Origin: Bacteroidota bacterium
GTDB taxonomy: Bacteria > Bacteroidota > Bacteroidia > Sphingobacteriales > Sphingobacteriaceae
Assembly (NCBI GenBank): GCA_013286565.1
Contig: JABDFM010000005.1
Coordinates: forward strand, 1 to 64,000
DNA: 64,000 nt
Reading direction: 5' to 3'
Below are positions 15,622-22,901 of this stretch, one piece after another. Made by a program: the position numbers and the translations under genes. Below the pieces are notes generated by a model, which did no database searches, was not told where the DNA came from, and saw only the letters and a program-made list of their open reading frames with translations. Position 1 is the first letter of the stretch; the number at the start of each line of letters is the position of its first letter.

Positions 15622-17337
15622 TCACCACCCCAGCTTTGTGTCGTCCCCTCTCGGGTCGGCGCCACCTTCGTAGTAGCCCGATTTTGTTTTCAGTATGGCA
15701 TCAACTCGCCCGCTTGGGCCGCTGTCAATTATTTTATAGCCTTTTTGCTCCAGCTTAAGACGGTCGTCACCGTCTAATGCATCCTTTTCTACATAAACCA
15801 CATCAGGCAGCCATTGGTGATGAAAACGCTTTGAGTTGACAGCCTGCTGCATATTTTGGTTAAACTCTATCACATTCAATATCGTTTGAAAAACCGAAGT
15901 AATAATGGTTGACCCGCCGGGCGTGCCTACTATCATAAACAATTTGCCATCCTTTTCAATAATGGTGGGCGTCATGGAGGATAGCATCCGTTTACCAGGT
16001 TGTATACTGTTAGCCTTGCCGCCAACCAGGCCAAACATATTGGGGACACCGGGTTTCGAACTAAAGTCGTCCATTTCATTATTCAGTAAAAAACCTGCAC
16101 CCTTTACAAATATCTTGGAGCCGAAACCACCGTTCAGCGTGGTGGTAATGGATACTGCGTTGCCATCGCGGTCAACAATGGAGTAGTGGGTGGTTTGGTC
16201 GCTCTCGTAACCAACAAATTTACCCGGCAATATGCTCACGCTTGGCGTTGCCTTATCCCAGCTAAAATTACTCATCCGCGATAAATTATAGGCGGGCTTT
16301 AACAAGCTATCCACCGGCACTTTATAAAAATCGGGGTCGCCCAAATACTTCGAACGGTCGGCATATACCCTGCGCTCGGCTTCCACCACTAATTGCACAG
16401 TGGAATCGCGATTAAAACCCCATCTGCTCAAAGGGTATTTCTCTACAGTTTGCAGTAATTGTAATAGCGCAACCCCCCCGCTTGATGGTGGCGGCATGGT
16501 GATGATCCTATATTCTTTATAATTCCCGATAAGGGCCTGGCGCCAAACCGCGTGGTAATTTTGCAGGTCGGTTTTGGAGATCAGCCCTTTGCCTCTTTGC
16601 ATTTCGGCTACCAATTCATCGGCCACAACACCCTCATAAAACCCGGCCCTGCCTTTATCGCGGATCTGTTCCAGAGTTTTAGCCAGATCTTCCTGTACCA
16701 GCAGATCGCCCTCTTTCCAGGGGGTATCCCTGATCATATAAATTTTGCCCTCGTTCAGTTTTTTGAATTCTGCCTGTGTGCGGTTCAGGTCGTTAGCAAG
16801 GTGTTTGGTAATCATAAACCCGTTACGAGCCAGGTCGATAGCCGGTTGAACCAGGTCTTCCCATTTCAGGTGCCCGTATTTCAAATGCGCCTGTACCATC
16901 CCATCAACCGAGCCCGGTACACCTGAGGCCAGGTGAGTGGAGAGACTCATTCCCGGTATCACATTCCCTGCTGAGTCCAGATACATATTTGGGCCAGCCA
17001 TAGCAGGCGCTTTCTCCCTGAAATCTAAAGTATTGGTTTCCCCTTTACCCGAGCGGTAAACCATAAAACCGCCCCCGCCTATATTGCCTGCTTCGGGCAG
17101 TGTTACGGCAAGCGCAAACTGTACGGCCACTGCCGCGTCAACCGCGTTACCACCTTTTTTTAATATATTCAATCCCACCTGTGCCGCATCGGGATAAGCG
17201 CATACTACCACGCCGTTTTTATATTCTCCTTCATCCTTACTCAGCTGCCCTTGCACACAACCCACAGGTATCAAAAATGTCAATAGTAAAATCGCGAATA
17301 GCTTATATTTTCCTTCCCTCTTAAGAAATCCCCTCAT
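15622..17337 (-). CDS. ggt: Gamma-glutamyltransferase precursor
   Basis: The protein has a secretion signal with a possible lipobox (LLLTFLIPVGC). The Ntn-hydrolase signature includes GNIGGGGFMVYR, LDFREKAPA, GVPGSVDGMV and MPPPSSGGVALLQLL. The catalytic Thr that becomes the N-terminus of the small subunit after self-cleavage is in QTTHYSIVD, near residue 379. GSTIITSVFQTILNVI and the C-terminal GGADPRGDD also fit. It hydrolyses glutathione and transfers its glutamyl group in the periplasm. The length of 571 aa is standard. It is a single gene, upstream of the marR-like gene on the same strand, with a repeat between. Confidence 0.95.
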   Translation of the reverse strand: MRGFLKREGKYKLFAILLLTFLIPVGCVQGQLSKDEGEYKNGVVVCAYPDAAQVGLNILKKGGNAVDAAVAVQFALAVTLPEAGNIGGGGFMVYRSGKGETNTLDFREKAPAMAGPNMYLDSAGNVIPGMSLSTHLASGVPGSVDGMVQAHLKYGHLKWEDLVQPAIDLARNGFMITKHLANDLNRTQAEFKKLNEGKIYMIRDTPWKEGDLLVQEDLAKTLEQIRDKGRAGFYEGVVADELVAEMQRGKGLISKTDLQNYHAVWRQALIGNYKEYRIITMPPPSSGGVALLQLLQTVEKYPLSRWGFNRDSTVQLVVEAERRVYADRSKYLGDPDFYKVPVDSLLKPAYNLSRMSNFSWDKATPSVSILPGKFVGYESDQTTHYSIVDRDGNAVSITTTLNGGFGSKIFVKGAGFLLNNEMDDFSSKPGVPNMFGLVGGKANSIQPGKRMLSSMTPTIIEKDGKLFMIVGTPGGSTIITSVFQTILNVIEFNQNMQQAVNSKRFHHQWLPDVVYVEKDALDGDDRLKLEQKGYKIIDSGPSGRVDAILKTKSGYYEGGADPRGDDTKLGW

Positions 17338-17596
17338 AATTAGTTCAGTTAAATTTGGGTCTAATTTAGCCTATTTTTTATTGGAATTTTCCTTCATCAA
17401 CGCACCACTCATTTATTATTATCTTTATTTTGGATGAATTGAGCCATCATTCCTGCTAACAAAAGCCGGTTAAAAATTAACTTTTTATAACTGAAAATCA
17501 ATTAGCTATAGGATGTAATAGCCTCAAAGACAATTAAATCAGAAAAACTAACGTTATTTGCACAAACATTTGATGCACCTATTGTGTAAATACACT

Positions 17597-18103
17597 ATGA
17601 AAAAAGCTACTTACCTACTACTTATTTTAGCCGCCTTTTTACTGATCAGTAAAAACTCAAACGCACAGGAATACAAACCTAATTATCAATTCGCCGCGGG
17701 ATTAAAATTTGGCGGTTTCGAGAACGGAATATCCGGCAAATATTTTATGAATACCACCACTTCTATCGAGGGTGTTTTAGGATTTAGATCACACGGACTG
17801 GTTGTAACCGGTTTGTACGAGATCAACCAAAAAGCATTTGGTGTTGATGGATTCAGGTTCTATTATGGCTTCGGCGCGCATGTTGGCGCTGTGGGGGCAG
17901 GTGTGTACAAAAGGTTTAATGGTGATAACGAAGTATACACCAGCAGCCAGATATTAGTAGGCGCCGATGGCGTAATCGGGCTCGAATATGTGATCCCCCA
18001 ATCGCCCATTGCCCTTAGTCTTGATTTGAACCCGAGAGTTGAGCTGGCCACAGGTCCATTTTTTGACATTGCACCGGGCCTGGGCGTAAAATACACCTTC
18101 TGA
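17597..18103 (+). CDS. Small outer-membrane beta-barrel-like protein
   Basis: I start it at 17597 (MKKATYLLLILAAFLLISKNSNAQ), which gives a clean signal peptide; the ORF-track start lies 13 codons upstream. The mature part of about 145 residues alternates polar and hydrophobic residues, is Gly- and Phe-rich, and ends in LGVKYTF, a typical C-terminal aromatic beta-signal. An eight-stranded barrel is plausible. The function is unknown. The gap upstream (17338-17596, divergent from ggt) shows no motif I can name. Confidence 0.7.
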   Translation: MKKATYLLLILAAFLLISKNSNAQEYKPNYQFAAGLKFGGFENGISGKYFMNTTTSIEGVLGFRSHGLVVTGLYEINQKAFGVDGFRFYYGFGAHVGAVGAGVYKRFNGDNEVYTSSQILVGADGVIGLEYVIPQSPIALSLDLNPRVELATGPFFDIAPGLGVKYTF

Positions 18104-18194
18104 TATTATCGGGATAAAAGGAGTATTATCGTAAAGTAAATAGTGATATTTATTTTAATTTTGATAGTCTTTAGATACTGTTAAGATATCCCAT

Positions 18195-19190
18195 ATGAAA
18201 GCCATTGTTTTAGAAGCAGCCGACAAACCGCTTGTATTAAAAGAAGTTGAAAAACCTGTTTTAAGTGCGGGTGAGGTTTTGGTGCAGATAAAAGCCGCGG
18301 CTTTAAACCGCAGAGATTATTGGATCACTACAGGCAAATATGCCGGGATAAAATACCCGTGCATATTAGGCTCTGATGGTGCGGGTATGGTCGCCGAAGT
18401 GGCTGGTGACGAAGATAAAAAATGGCTGAACAAAGAGGTGATCATTAACCCCTGCTTTAACTGGGGCGATCATGCTGAATATCAAAACCGCGACTTTACC
18501 ATATTGGGCCTACCAGAAAACGGCACCTTTGCCGAATATGTGAAGGTTAAAGCCGAATACCTCTATCCCAAACCTGCGCATTTGAGCTGGGAACAAGCCG
18601 CGGCGTTGCCACTGGCAGGTATGACCACCTACCGCGCCCTGTTTACCAAAGCCAAAGCGAAAAAGGGTGATAAGGTATTGATCACCGGTATAGGCGGCGG
18701 CGCAGGCACTTTCGCACTGCAATGGGCGGTTGCGGCAGGCTGCCAGGTATTTGTAACATCCGGTTCTGGTGAGAAAATAGAACGTGCCAGGCAATTAGGA
18801 GCATGCGCCGGTGCAAATTACAAAGCTCAGGATTGGGTAGGGCAATTACAGCTAATGGCAGGCGGGTTTGATGTGATCATTGACAGCGCTTTGGGCCATG
18901 GTTTTGATAAGCTGTTGGATATAGCTAATCCCGGAGGACGAATTGTTTTTTTCGGAGGTACAGCAGGCAATATCCCTCCGCTAAACGGACGAAAAATATT
19001 CTGGAAACAGCTGCAGATATTAGGAACTACTATGGGCTCACCAGATGATTTTAAAGGGATGCTTGATCTTGTTAACAAGCATCAGATAGTACCGGTAATC
19101 GATGAGGTGTTTCCGTTGGCAAAGGCCCAAAAAGCTGTTGATAAAATGGAAAATTCGTCCCAGTTTGGTAAACTTATTCTTACAGCCTGA
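18195..19190 (+). CDS. Zinc-independent-looking MDR oxidoreductase (quinone oxidoreductase-like)
   Basis: This is a medium-chain dehydrogenase/reductase fold with a GroES-like N-terminal domain (MKAIVLEAADKPLVLKEVEKP, ALNRRDYWITTG) and a Rossmann domain with GIGGGAGTFALQWA (about residues 165-178). The structural-zinc Cys quartet is absent and catalytic zinc ligands are not clear, which favours an NADPH-dependent quinone or enoyl reductase role. The exact substrate is unknown. It is followed after 5 bp by the PaaE-like reductase gene, so the two are co-transcribed. A -7-like TAATTTTG lies at 18156-18163. Confidence 0.8.
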   Translation: MKAIVLEAADKPLVLKEVEKPVLSAGEVLVQIKAAALNRRDYWITTGKYAGIKYPCILGSDGAGMVAEVAGDEDKKWLNKEVIINPCFNWGDHAEYQNRDFTILGLPENGTFAEYVKVKAEYLYPKPAHLSWEQAAALPLAGMTTYRALFTKAKAKKGDKVLITGIGGGAGTFALQWAVAAGCQVFVTSGSGEKIERARQLGACAGANYKAQDWVGQLQLMAGGFDVIIDSALGHGFDKLLDIANPGGRIVFFGGTAGNIPPLNGRKIFWKQLQILGTTMGSPDDFKGMLDLVNKHQIVPVIDEVFPLAKAQKAVDKMENSSQFGKLILTA

Positions 19191-19195
19191 CCGGA

Positions 19196-20206
19196 ATGCT
19201 TCAGCTAAAAATTGAAGCCATAAAATGGGAAACACCCGATACGGCAACCTTTTTTTTGAGCGAGATATCTGGCAAAAAAATAAACTATAAGGCGGGGCAA
19301 TTCATTACCCTGGTTTTTACCCATCACGATGAGGAAATACGCCGGTCATACTCCTTAAGCTCATCCCCGGATGAAGCTCTGCTGTCGGTTACGGTAAAAC
19401 GTATTACCAACGGCGAGATATCCCGGTTTATGCTGACCAAATTAACCCCCGGTAATATAATAAGCGCTGTTGAACCAGCAGGGATATTTACCCTTACCGA
19501 TCTCAAATCGCCAAAAGATCTGATTTTCTTTGCCGCCGGAAGCGGTATTACCCCTGTATTTGCACAACTAAAATATATACTGGCCCGACCCGGAAACAGT
19601 CGCATCACCCTCATCTATAGCAGTCAAAATACTTCGTCTGTTTTATTTAAAAAACAGCTGGATGAATTAGCATCTACACACCCGGACAGGTTAAGCATCG
19701 TTTACCTTTTAAGCAGCGAGGGTAACCGGCTCAATAATATTATGGTGGAGCAACTGGTGGGGCAAAATGTTCATTTCGATATTAACCGGGCCGAGTTTTA
19801 TTTGTGCGGACCATTTGCTTATATGCGCATGATAAGGCTTACCCTGTTGTATATGGGCATAGAGCCAGCACAGATACGTAAAGAGAATTTCGTGATCGAA
19901 ACAGTGCCGGTAACCGGGAGCATTGTCAATTACCCGCCCGGAAAGGTCAGAATACATTTTAGAGGCGAGGTGCATGATATGATGGTTGGCGAAAACCAAT
20001 CCATCCTACAGGCTGCCTTGCAAAATAACCTGCAATTACCCTATAGCTGCCGTGCCGGGATATGCTCCACCTGTATGGCCAAATGTAAAAGCGGTAAAAT
20101 AGTAATGGCCGAGAACGATGTGCTTACTGATGATGACCTGGCCAAAGGTTGGATACTCACCTGCACCGGGCACCCGGTGGGTGATGATGTGCTGATTGAA
20201 TTTTAA
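19196..20206 (+). CDS. PaaE-like flavin/2Fe-2S NAD(P)H oxidoreductase
   Basis: Three domains occur in order. The first is an FAD-binding barrel with RRSYSLSS (about residues 45-52). The second is a NAD(P)-binding domain with FFAAGSGITPVFAQLK and YLCGPFAYMRMI. The third is a C-terminal plant-type 2Fe-2S domain with CRAGICSTC and a fourth Cys in ILTCTGHP. This order matches PaaE, the reductase of phenylacetyl-CoA epoxidase, and related reductases. No paaABCD genes are present, so it probably feeds electrons to another oxygenase or desaturase. It forms a two-gene unit with the MDR enzyme. Confidence 0.85.
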   Translation: MLQLKIEAIKWETPDTATFFLSEISGKKINYKAGQFITLVFTHHDEEIRRSYSLSSSPDEALLSVTVKRITNGEISRFMLTKLTPGNIISAVEPAGIFTLTDLKSPKDLIFFAAGSGITPVFAQLKYILARPGNSRITLIYSSQNTSSVLFKKQLDELASTHPDRLSIVYLLSSEGNRLNNIMVEQLVGQNVHFDINRAEFYLCGPFAYMRMIRLTLLYMGIEPAQIRKENFVIETVPVTGSIVNYPPGKVRIHFRGEVHDMMVGENQSILQAALQNNLQLPYSCRAGICSTCMAKCKSGKIVMAENDVLTDDDLAKGWILTCTGHPVGDDVLIEF

Positions 20207-20244
20207 TGAAACCCCGTCTGAGTAATTCCGGTTAAATTTTAAAG

Positions 20245-20273
20245 AATTGACAACTTTTTAAAAGTTGTCAATT
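20245..20273. terminator. Bidirectional hairpin between the PaaE-like and exonuclease III genes
   Basis: AATTGACAACTTTT pairs with AAAAGTTGTCAATT (14-bp arms, 1-nt spacer). It lies between two convergent genes, 38 bp after one stop and 10 bp before the other. Confidence 0.75.
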
Positions 20274-20283
20274 CTGATTGCCT

Positions 20284-21051
20284 TTAAAACTCCAGTTCCA
20301 GCAAAACAGGACAATGATCCGAGTGCCTGGCCTCGGGTAATATGGCGGCCCTCTTGATGTTATCTTCCAGTTCCTTGCTTGCCACGGCGTAATCAATGCG
20401 CCAGCCTAAATTCTTGGCGCGGGAGTTGGCACGGAAGCTCCACCAGGTATAATTATGCGGCTCCTTGTTTACATGCCTGAAAGTATCCACAAAGCCCGAT
20501 TCAATAAAATTCTCCATCCACTCACGCTCTTCGGGTAGGAAGCCTGAAGAATTGGCATTTGATTTAGGGTTGTGAATATCGATTGGGCGGTGACAAATAT
20601 TATAATCGCCGCAGACAACCAGTTTAGGATATTCTACTTTTAACAGGGTAAGGTATTTACCGAACTCATCCATGAACCGGTACTTGAATATCTGCCTTTC
20701 ATCACCGCTTGAACCTGAGGGGAAATAAACGCTCATTACAGACACCTCATCAAAATCAACACGGATATTCCGCCCCTCGCGGTCAAAATCGGCTATACCG
20801 CAACCGTATTCAATGTGCTTGGGCAACTGTTTGGTAAATATGGCTGTGCCGCTGTAGCCCTTCTTTTCAGCCGGGAACCAGTAATGCTGATAACCCATCG
20901 CATCTACCAAACCGAGGTCGGTCAGCACATCGGGTGTAGCTTTGATCTCCTGCAGGCAAACCACATCAGCATCAGTAGCCTGCAGCCAGGCCAGCCAATT
21001 CTTGCTCATAGCCGAGCGTATTCCGTTAACGTTATAGGTGATGATCTTCAT
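20284..21051 (-). CDS. xth: Exodeoxyribonuclease III (AP endonuclease)
   Basis: The endonuclease/exonuclease/phosphatase fold is clear: MKIITYNVNGIRSA at the start, the metal ligand Glu in VVCLQEIKA, CGDYNICH for the Asp/Asn pair, and HSDHCPVLLEL with the catalytic His at the end. It cuts DNA 5' to abasic sites in base-excision repair and also trims 3' ends. The length of 255 aa is usual for ExoA/Xth. It is a single gene on the minus strand, and the gap upstream is filled by an AATTCGAAAT-type repeat. Confidence 0.93.
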   Translation of the reverse strand: MKIITYNVNGIRSAMSKNWLAWLQATDADVVCLQEIKATPDVLTDLGLVDAMGYQHYWFPAEKKGYSGTAIFTKQLPKHIEYGCGIADFDREGRNIRVDFDEVSVMSVYFPSGSSGDERQIFKYRFMDEFGKYLTLLKVEYPKLVVCGDYNICHRPIDIHNPKSNANSSGFLPEEREWMENFIESGFVDTFRHVNKEPHNYTWWSFRANSRAKNLGWRIDYAVASKELEDNIKRAAILPEARHSDHCPVLLELEF

Positions 21052-21058
21052 GAATGTG

Positions 21059-21149
21059 ATATCGAATTTCGGATTTTCAATTTCGGATTTATAAGAGTAA
21101 CAATTAATTAATTAAAAAAATTCGAAATCGAAAATTCGAAATTCGAAAT
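21059..21149. repeat. AATTTCG/CGAAATT inverted repeat
   Basis: The left part carries TCGAATTTCGGATTTTC and repeats of it. The right part carries AAATTCGAAATCGAAAATTC. The arms are separated by about 26 bp. It lies between two minus-strand genes (xth and the cyclophilin gene). Confidence 0.75.
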
Positions 21150-21180
21150 ATGACTCCCCCTTTAGGGGGCCGGGGGGTTA
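21150..21180. repeat. Short CCCCCTTTAGGGGG-type palindrome
   Basis: CCCCCTTTAGGGGG plus a G-rich flank abuts the stop codon of the cyclophilin gene. It looks like a partial member of the CCCCTCTC palindrome family and could also serve as a hairpin terminator. Confidence 0.5.
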
Positions 21181-21875
21181 AGTATCTTATCCAATCTTCT
21201 GCACTCTCTTTTGCTCAGCAATTCCACTGTCATAGGCACGTCGGTAAGCGGGCGGTCACGTTCATCTTTTTTTACGGCGGCAATTCGGTCAACCATATCC
21301 AGGCCGAATACTACTTCACCATAAACGGTGTAGGCCTGGTCCAGTTGCGGTGTACCACCCGTAGATTCATACCATTCCCGTTGCCAGGCGGGGAATTTAT
21401 GGCCGTTCATTCGTTTTGCTTTTTCCAGCGTATCCAGTTTGCCATCGGTAAAGCGTTTGCCCTCTACGATATAAAACTGGCAGCCGCTTGATGCTTTCTG
21501 CGGATTATCGTCGCGCGCAGCGGCCAATACACCACGTTTGTGGAACAGGCTGTCCCTAAATTCAGCGGGAACGGTATAGCCCACGTCGCCATTACCTAAC
21601 TCGGTGCCGGGGGAAGCTTTTTTCGGATCTTTCGAGTCCGGGTCGCCGCCCTGTATCATAAAATTTTGTATCACCCGGTGGAACAAAGTGCCATTGTAAA
21701 AACCTTTTTTGGTCAGCTTGATGAAATTATCCCGATGCTTGGGTGTTTCATTATACAGACGGATAATGCATTCGCCATAGCTGGTTTTGATACGTACATA
21801 CTGGTTTTTTGGCCCTTTGGCAAAGGCAAAACTAACGCTGAGCAGTATTAGGGTAAGGGTAAAGAGTTTTTTCAT
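21162..21875 (-). CDS. Cyclophilin-type peptidyl-prolyl isomerase, secreted
   Basis: The signal peptide is MKKLFTLTLILLSVSFAFA. The cyclophilin core follows, with NFIKLTKKGFYNGTLFHRVIQNFMIQGGDP and YTVYGEVVFGLDMVDRI. The Arg in FHRVI and the downstream QFYIVEG block are the active site. The region around residues 120-170, with KRFTDGKLDTLEKAKRMNG, is an insert seen in Bacteroidota members of the family. It isomerises Xaa-Pro bonds in the periplasm. It stands alone between two repeat-filled gaps. Confidence 0.9.
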   Translation of the reverse strand: MKKLFTLTLILLSVSFAFAKGPKNQYVRIKTSYGECIIRLYNETPKHRDNFIKLTKKGFYNGTLFHRVIQNFMIQGGDPDSKDPKKASPGTELGNGDVGYTVPAEFRDSLFHKRGVLAAARDDNPQKASSGCQFYIVEGKRFTDGKLDTLEKAKRMNGHKFPAWQREWYESTGGTPQLDQAYTVYGEVVFGLDMVDRIAAVKKDERDRPLTDVPMTVELLSKRECRRLDKILNPPAP

Positions 21876-21887
21876 TCTTTATTTTTG

Positions 21888-22012
21888 TTGAAAAGTTGGA
21901 AGGTTTGAACGTTGAAAGGTTTTGTAAATTCCTGTTTATTGCGCTTTAAAGTTATAAGATTCATTACCGATAATGCAACATTACAACTTTTCAACGTTCA
22001 AACCTTACAACA
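21888..22012. repeat. GTTGAAAAGTTGGAAGG...TTTTCAACGTTCAAACC inverted repeat
   Basis: Long imperfect arms (21888-21927 and 21981-22012) can pair across a loop of about 50 bp. A related but shorter sequence (TTACAACCTTGCAAC) lies upstream of ispG near 5972-5985. It fills the gap between two minus-strand genes. Confidence 0.7.
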
Positions 22013-22023
22013 ATCTTCCCCCA

Positions 22024-22362
22024 TCACATCGACTCAAAATAATCAATCATTAATGATTTTATCACCATCTCCTGCTCCAGTAAGGTGTAATTGGGGATCA
22101 CTTTAACCAGTTTCCAATGCGGCCAGCCATCCTGGTCGAGCCCTTCCAGTTCATAAAAACCCATCTGGCTAAACAGTTTGCAGTTGGCGATGTGCATCAA
22201 TTCTTCCTTCTGGCGCTTGCTGAATTTCCGGGGGCCTTGCCCCAGTTCCTGAACGCCTATCAGAAATAGCATCACCTTAATATCGGGTACATCGGTGTCA
22301 AAATCTGCCGATATACGTTGCTGTAAAGCAGCCCATTTTAAATTTACTTCAGCAGGTTTCAT
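22024..22362 (-). CDS. Conserved hypothetical protein (112 aa)
   Basis: I start it at ATG 22362 (MKPAEVNLKWAALQQRIS) because a -7 element lies 4 bp upstream; the ORF-track start adds 33 residues that read like translated intergenic DNA. The protein carries PDIKVMLFLIGVQELGQG, FSKRQKEELMHIANCKL and ELEGLDQDGWPHW. I recall close relatives across Bacteroidota but no assigned function. There is no signal peptide or membrane helix, so it is a cytosolic helical protein. It is divergent from the His-rich secreted protein gene. Confidence 0.75.
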   Translation of the reverse strand: MKPAEVNLKWAALQQRISADFDTDVPDIKVMLFLIGVQELGQGPRKFSKRQKEELMHIANCKLFSQMGFYELEGLDQDGWPHWKLVKVIPNYTLLEQEMVIKSLMIDYFESM

Positions 22363-22366
22363 TCGC

Positions 22367-22374
22367 CAAAGATA
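22367..22374 (-). promoter_or_regulatory. -7 element 4 bp before a start codon
   Basis: On the minus strand TATCTTTG (TAnnTTTG) is followed by GCGA and then the ATG of the 112-aa protein. It has the same layout as ispG, which suggests a leaderless transcript. Confidence 0.45.
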
Positions 22375-22461
22375 CATCGCCTTTGTAATTAAAAGAACCC
22401 CGGCTGTGTTGTTTACAACGACATTGTTACTCTTGGATGACGTTTTGCAATCCGATTTCAC

Positions 22462-22469
22462 TACTTTTG
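22462..22469 (+). promoter_or_regulatory. -7 element for the His-rich protein / TonB receptor unit
   Basis: TACTTTTG matches TAnnTTTG, with TTTTG 14-15 bp upstream. Transcription would begin near 22476, 39 bp before the TTG start I propose for the small secreted protein. Confidence 0.4.
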
Positions 22470-22514
22470 CAAACTAAAGCCTTTGCGGCTTGTTATGGTT
22501 ATAGTATTTGGATT

Positions 22515-22832
22515 TTGAAAAAAAGTAAGCGCCATATCATTTACACCTGGATCATCCTGATCTGCTTTGTTGCAGGGCAGACCATGGTGAGCGCCCACCA
22601 GCACCACACCAGGTTTGTTGCGAATAATATCCATCATACAGCTCAAAATCAACAAACGGTAACAGAAAAATGCCAGTTATGCGATGCCATGCACCATAAC
22701 AGTATGCTGCTAACCGATCATCAATACTTTACACCCGCCGTTGCGGCTGTTCATTTTTACACACCTGGGCAATATGATTTTGTAAGCATCGCCCTCATCC
22801 TGTCTTCTGGACGCGCTCCTCCTCTTTCATAA
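22515..22832 (+). CDS. Small secreted His/Cys-rich protein, probable metal-related partner of the TonB receptor
   Basis: I propose the TTG at 22515 as start, giving (M)KKSKRHIIYTWIILICFVAGQTMVSA, a good signal peptide; the ORF-track start would bury that segment. The mature part of about 80 residues has HQHH, a KCQLCDAMHH motif (Cys-x2-Cys plus two His) and ends RAPPLS. The build recalls DUF2946-like small proteins that sit before copper/zinc TonB receptors, but the match is by eye only. It lies 69 bp before the receptor gene, on the same strand, and likely shares its transcript. Confidence 0.6.
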   Translation: MKKSKRHIIYTWIILICFVAGQTMVSAHQHHTRFVANNIHHTAQNQQTVTEKCQLCDAMHHNSMLLTDHQYFTPAVAAVHFYTPGQYDFVSIALILSSGRAPPLS

Positions 22833-22901
22833 TAATTTCGATTATTTAATTAACTGTTGCTTACCCTGGCAACCTAATTGTTCACAACAAATTATTTTAT
22901 T

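Noticed and set aside
19196-20206. Phenylacetate degradation locus
   Set aside because: Only a PaaE-like reductase is present; no paaABCD, paaG, paaZ or paaK genes are nearby, so the pathway cannot be claimed.
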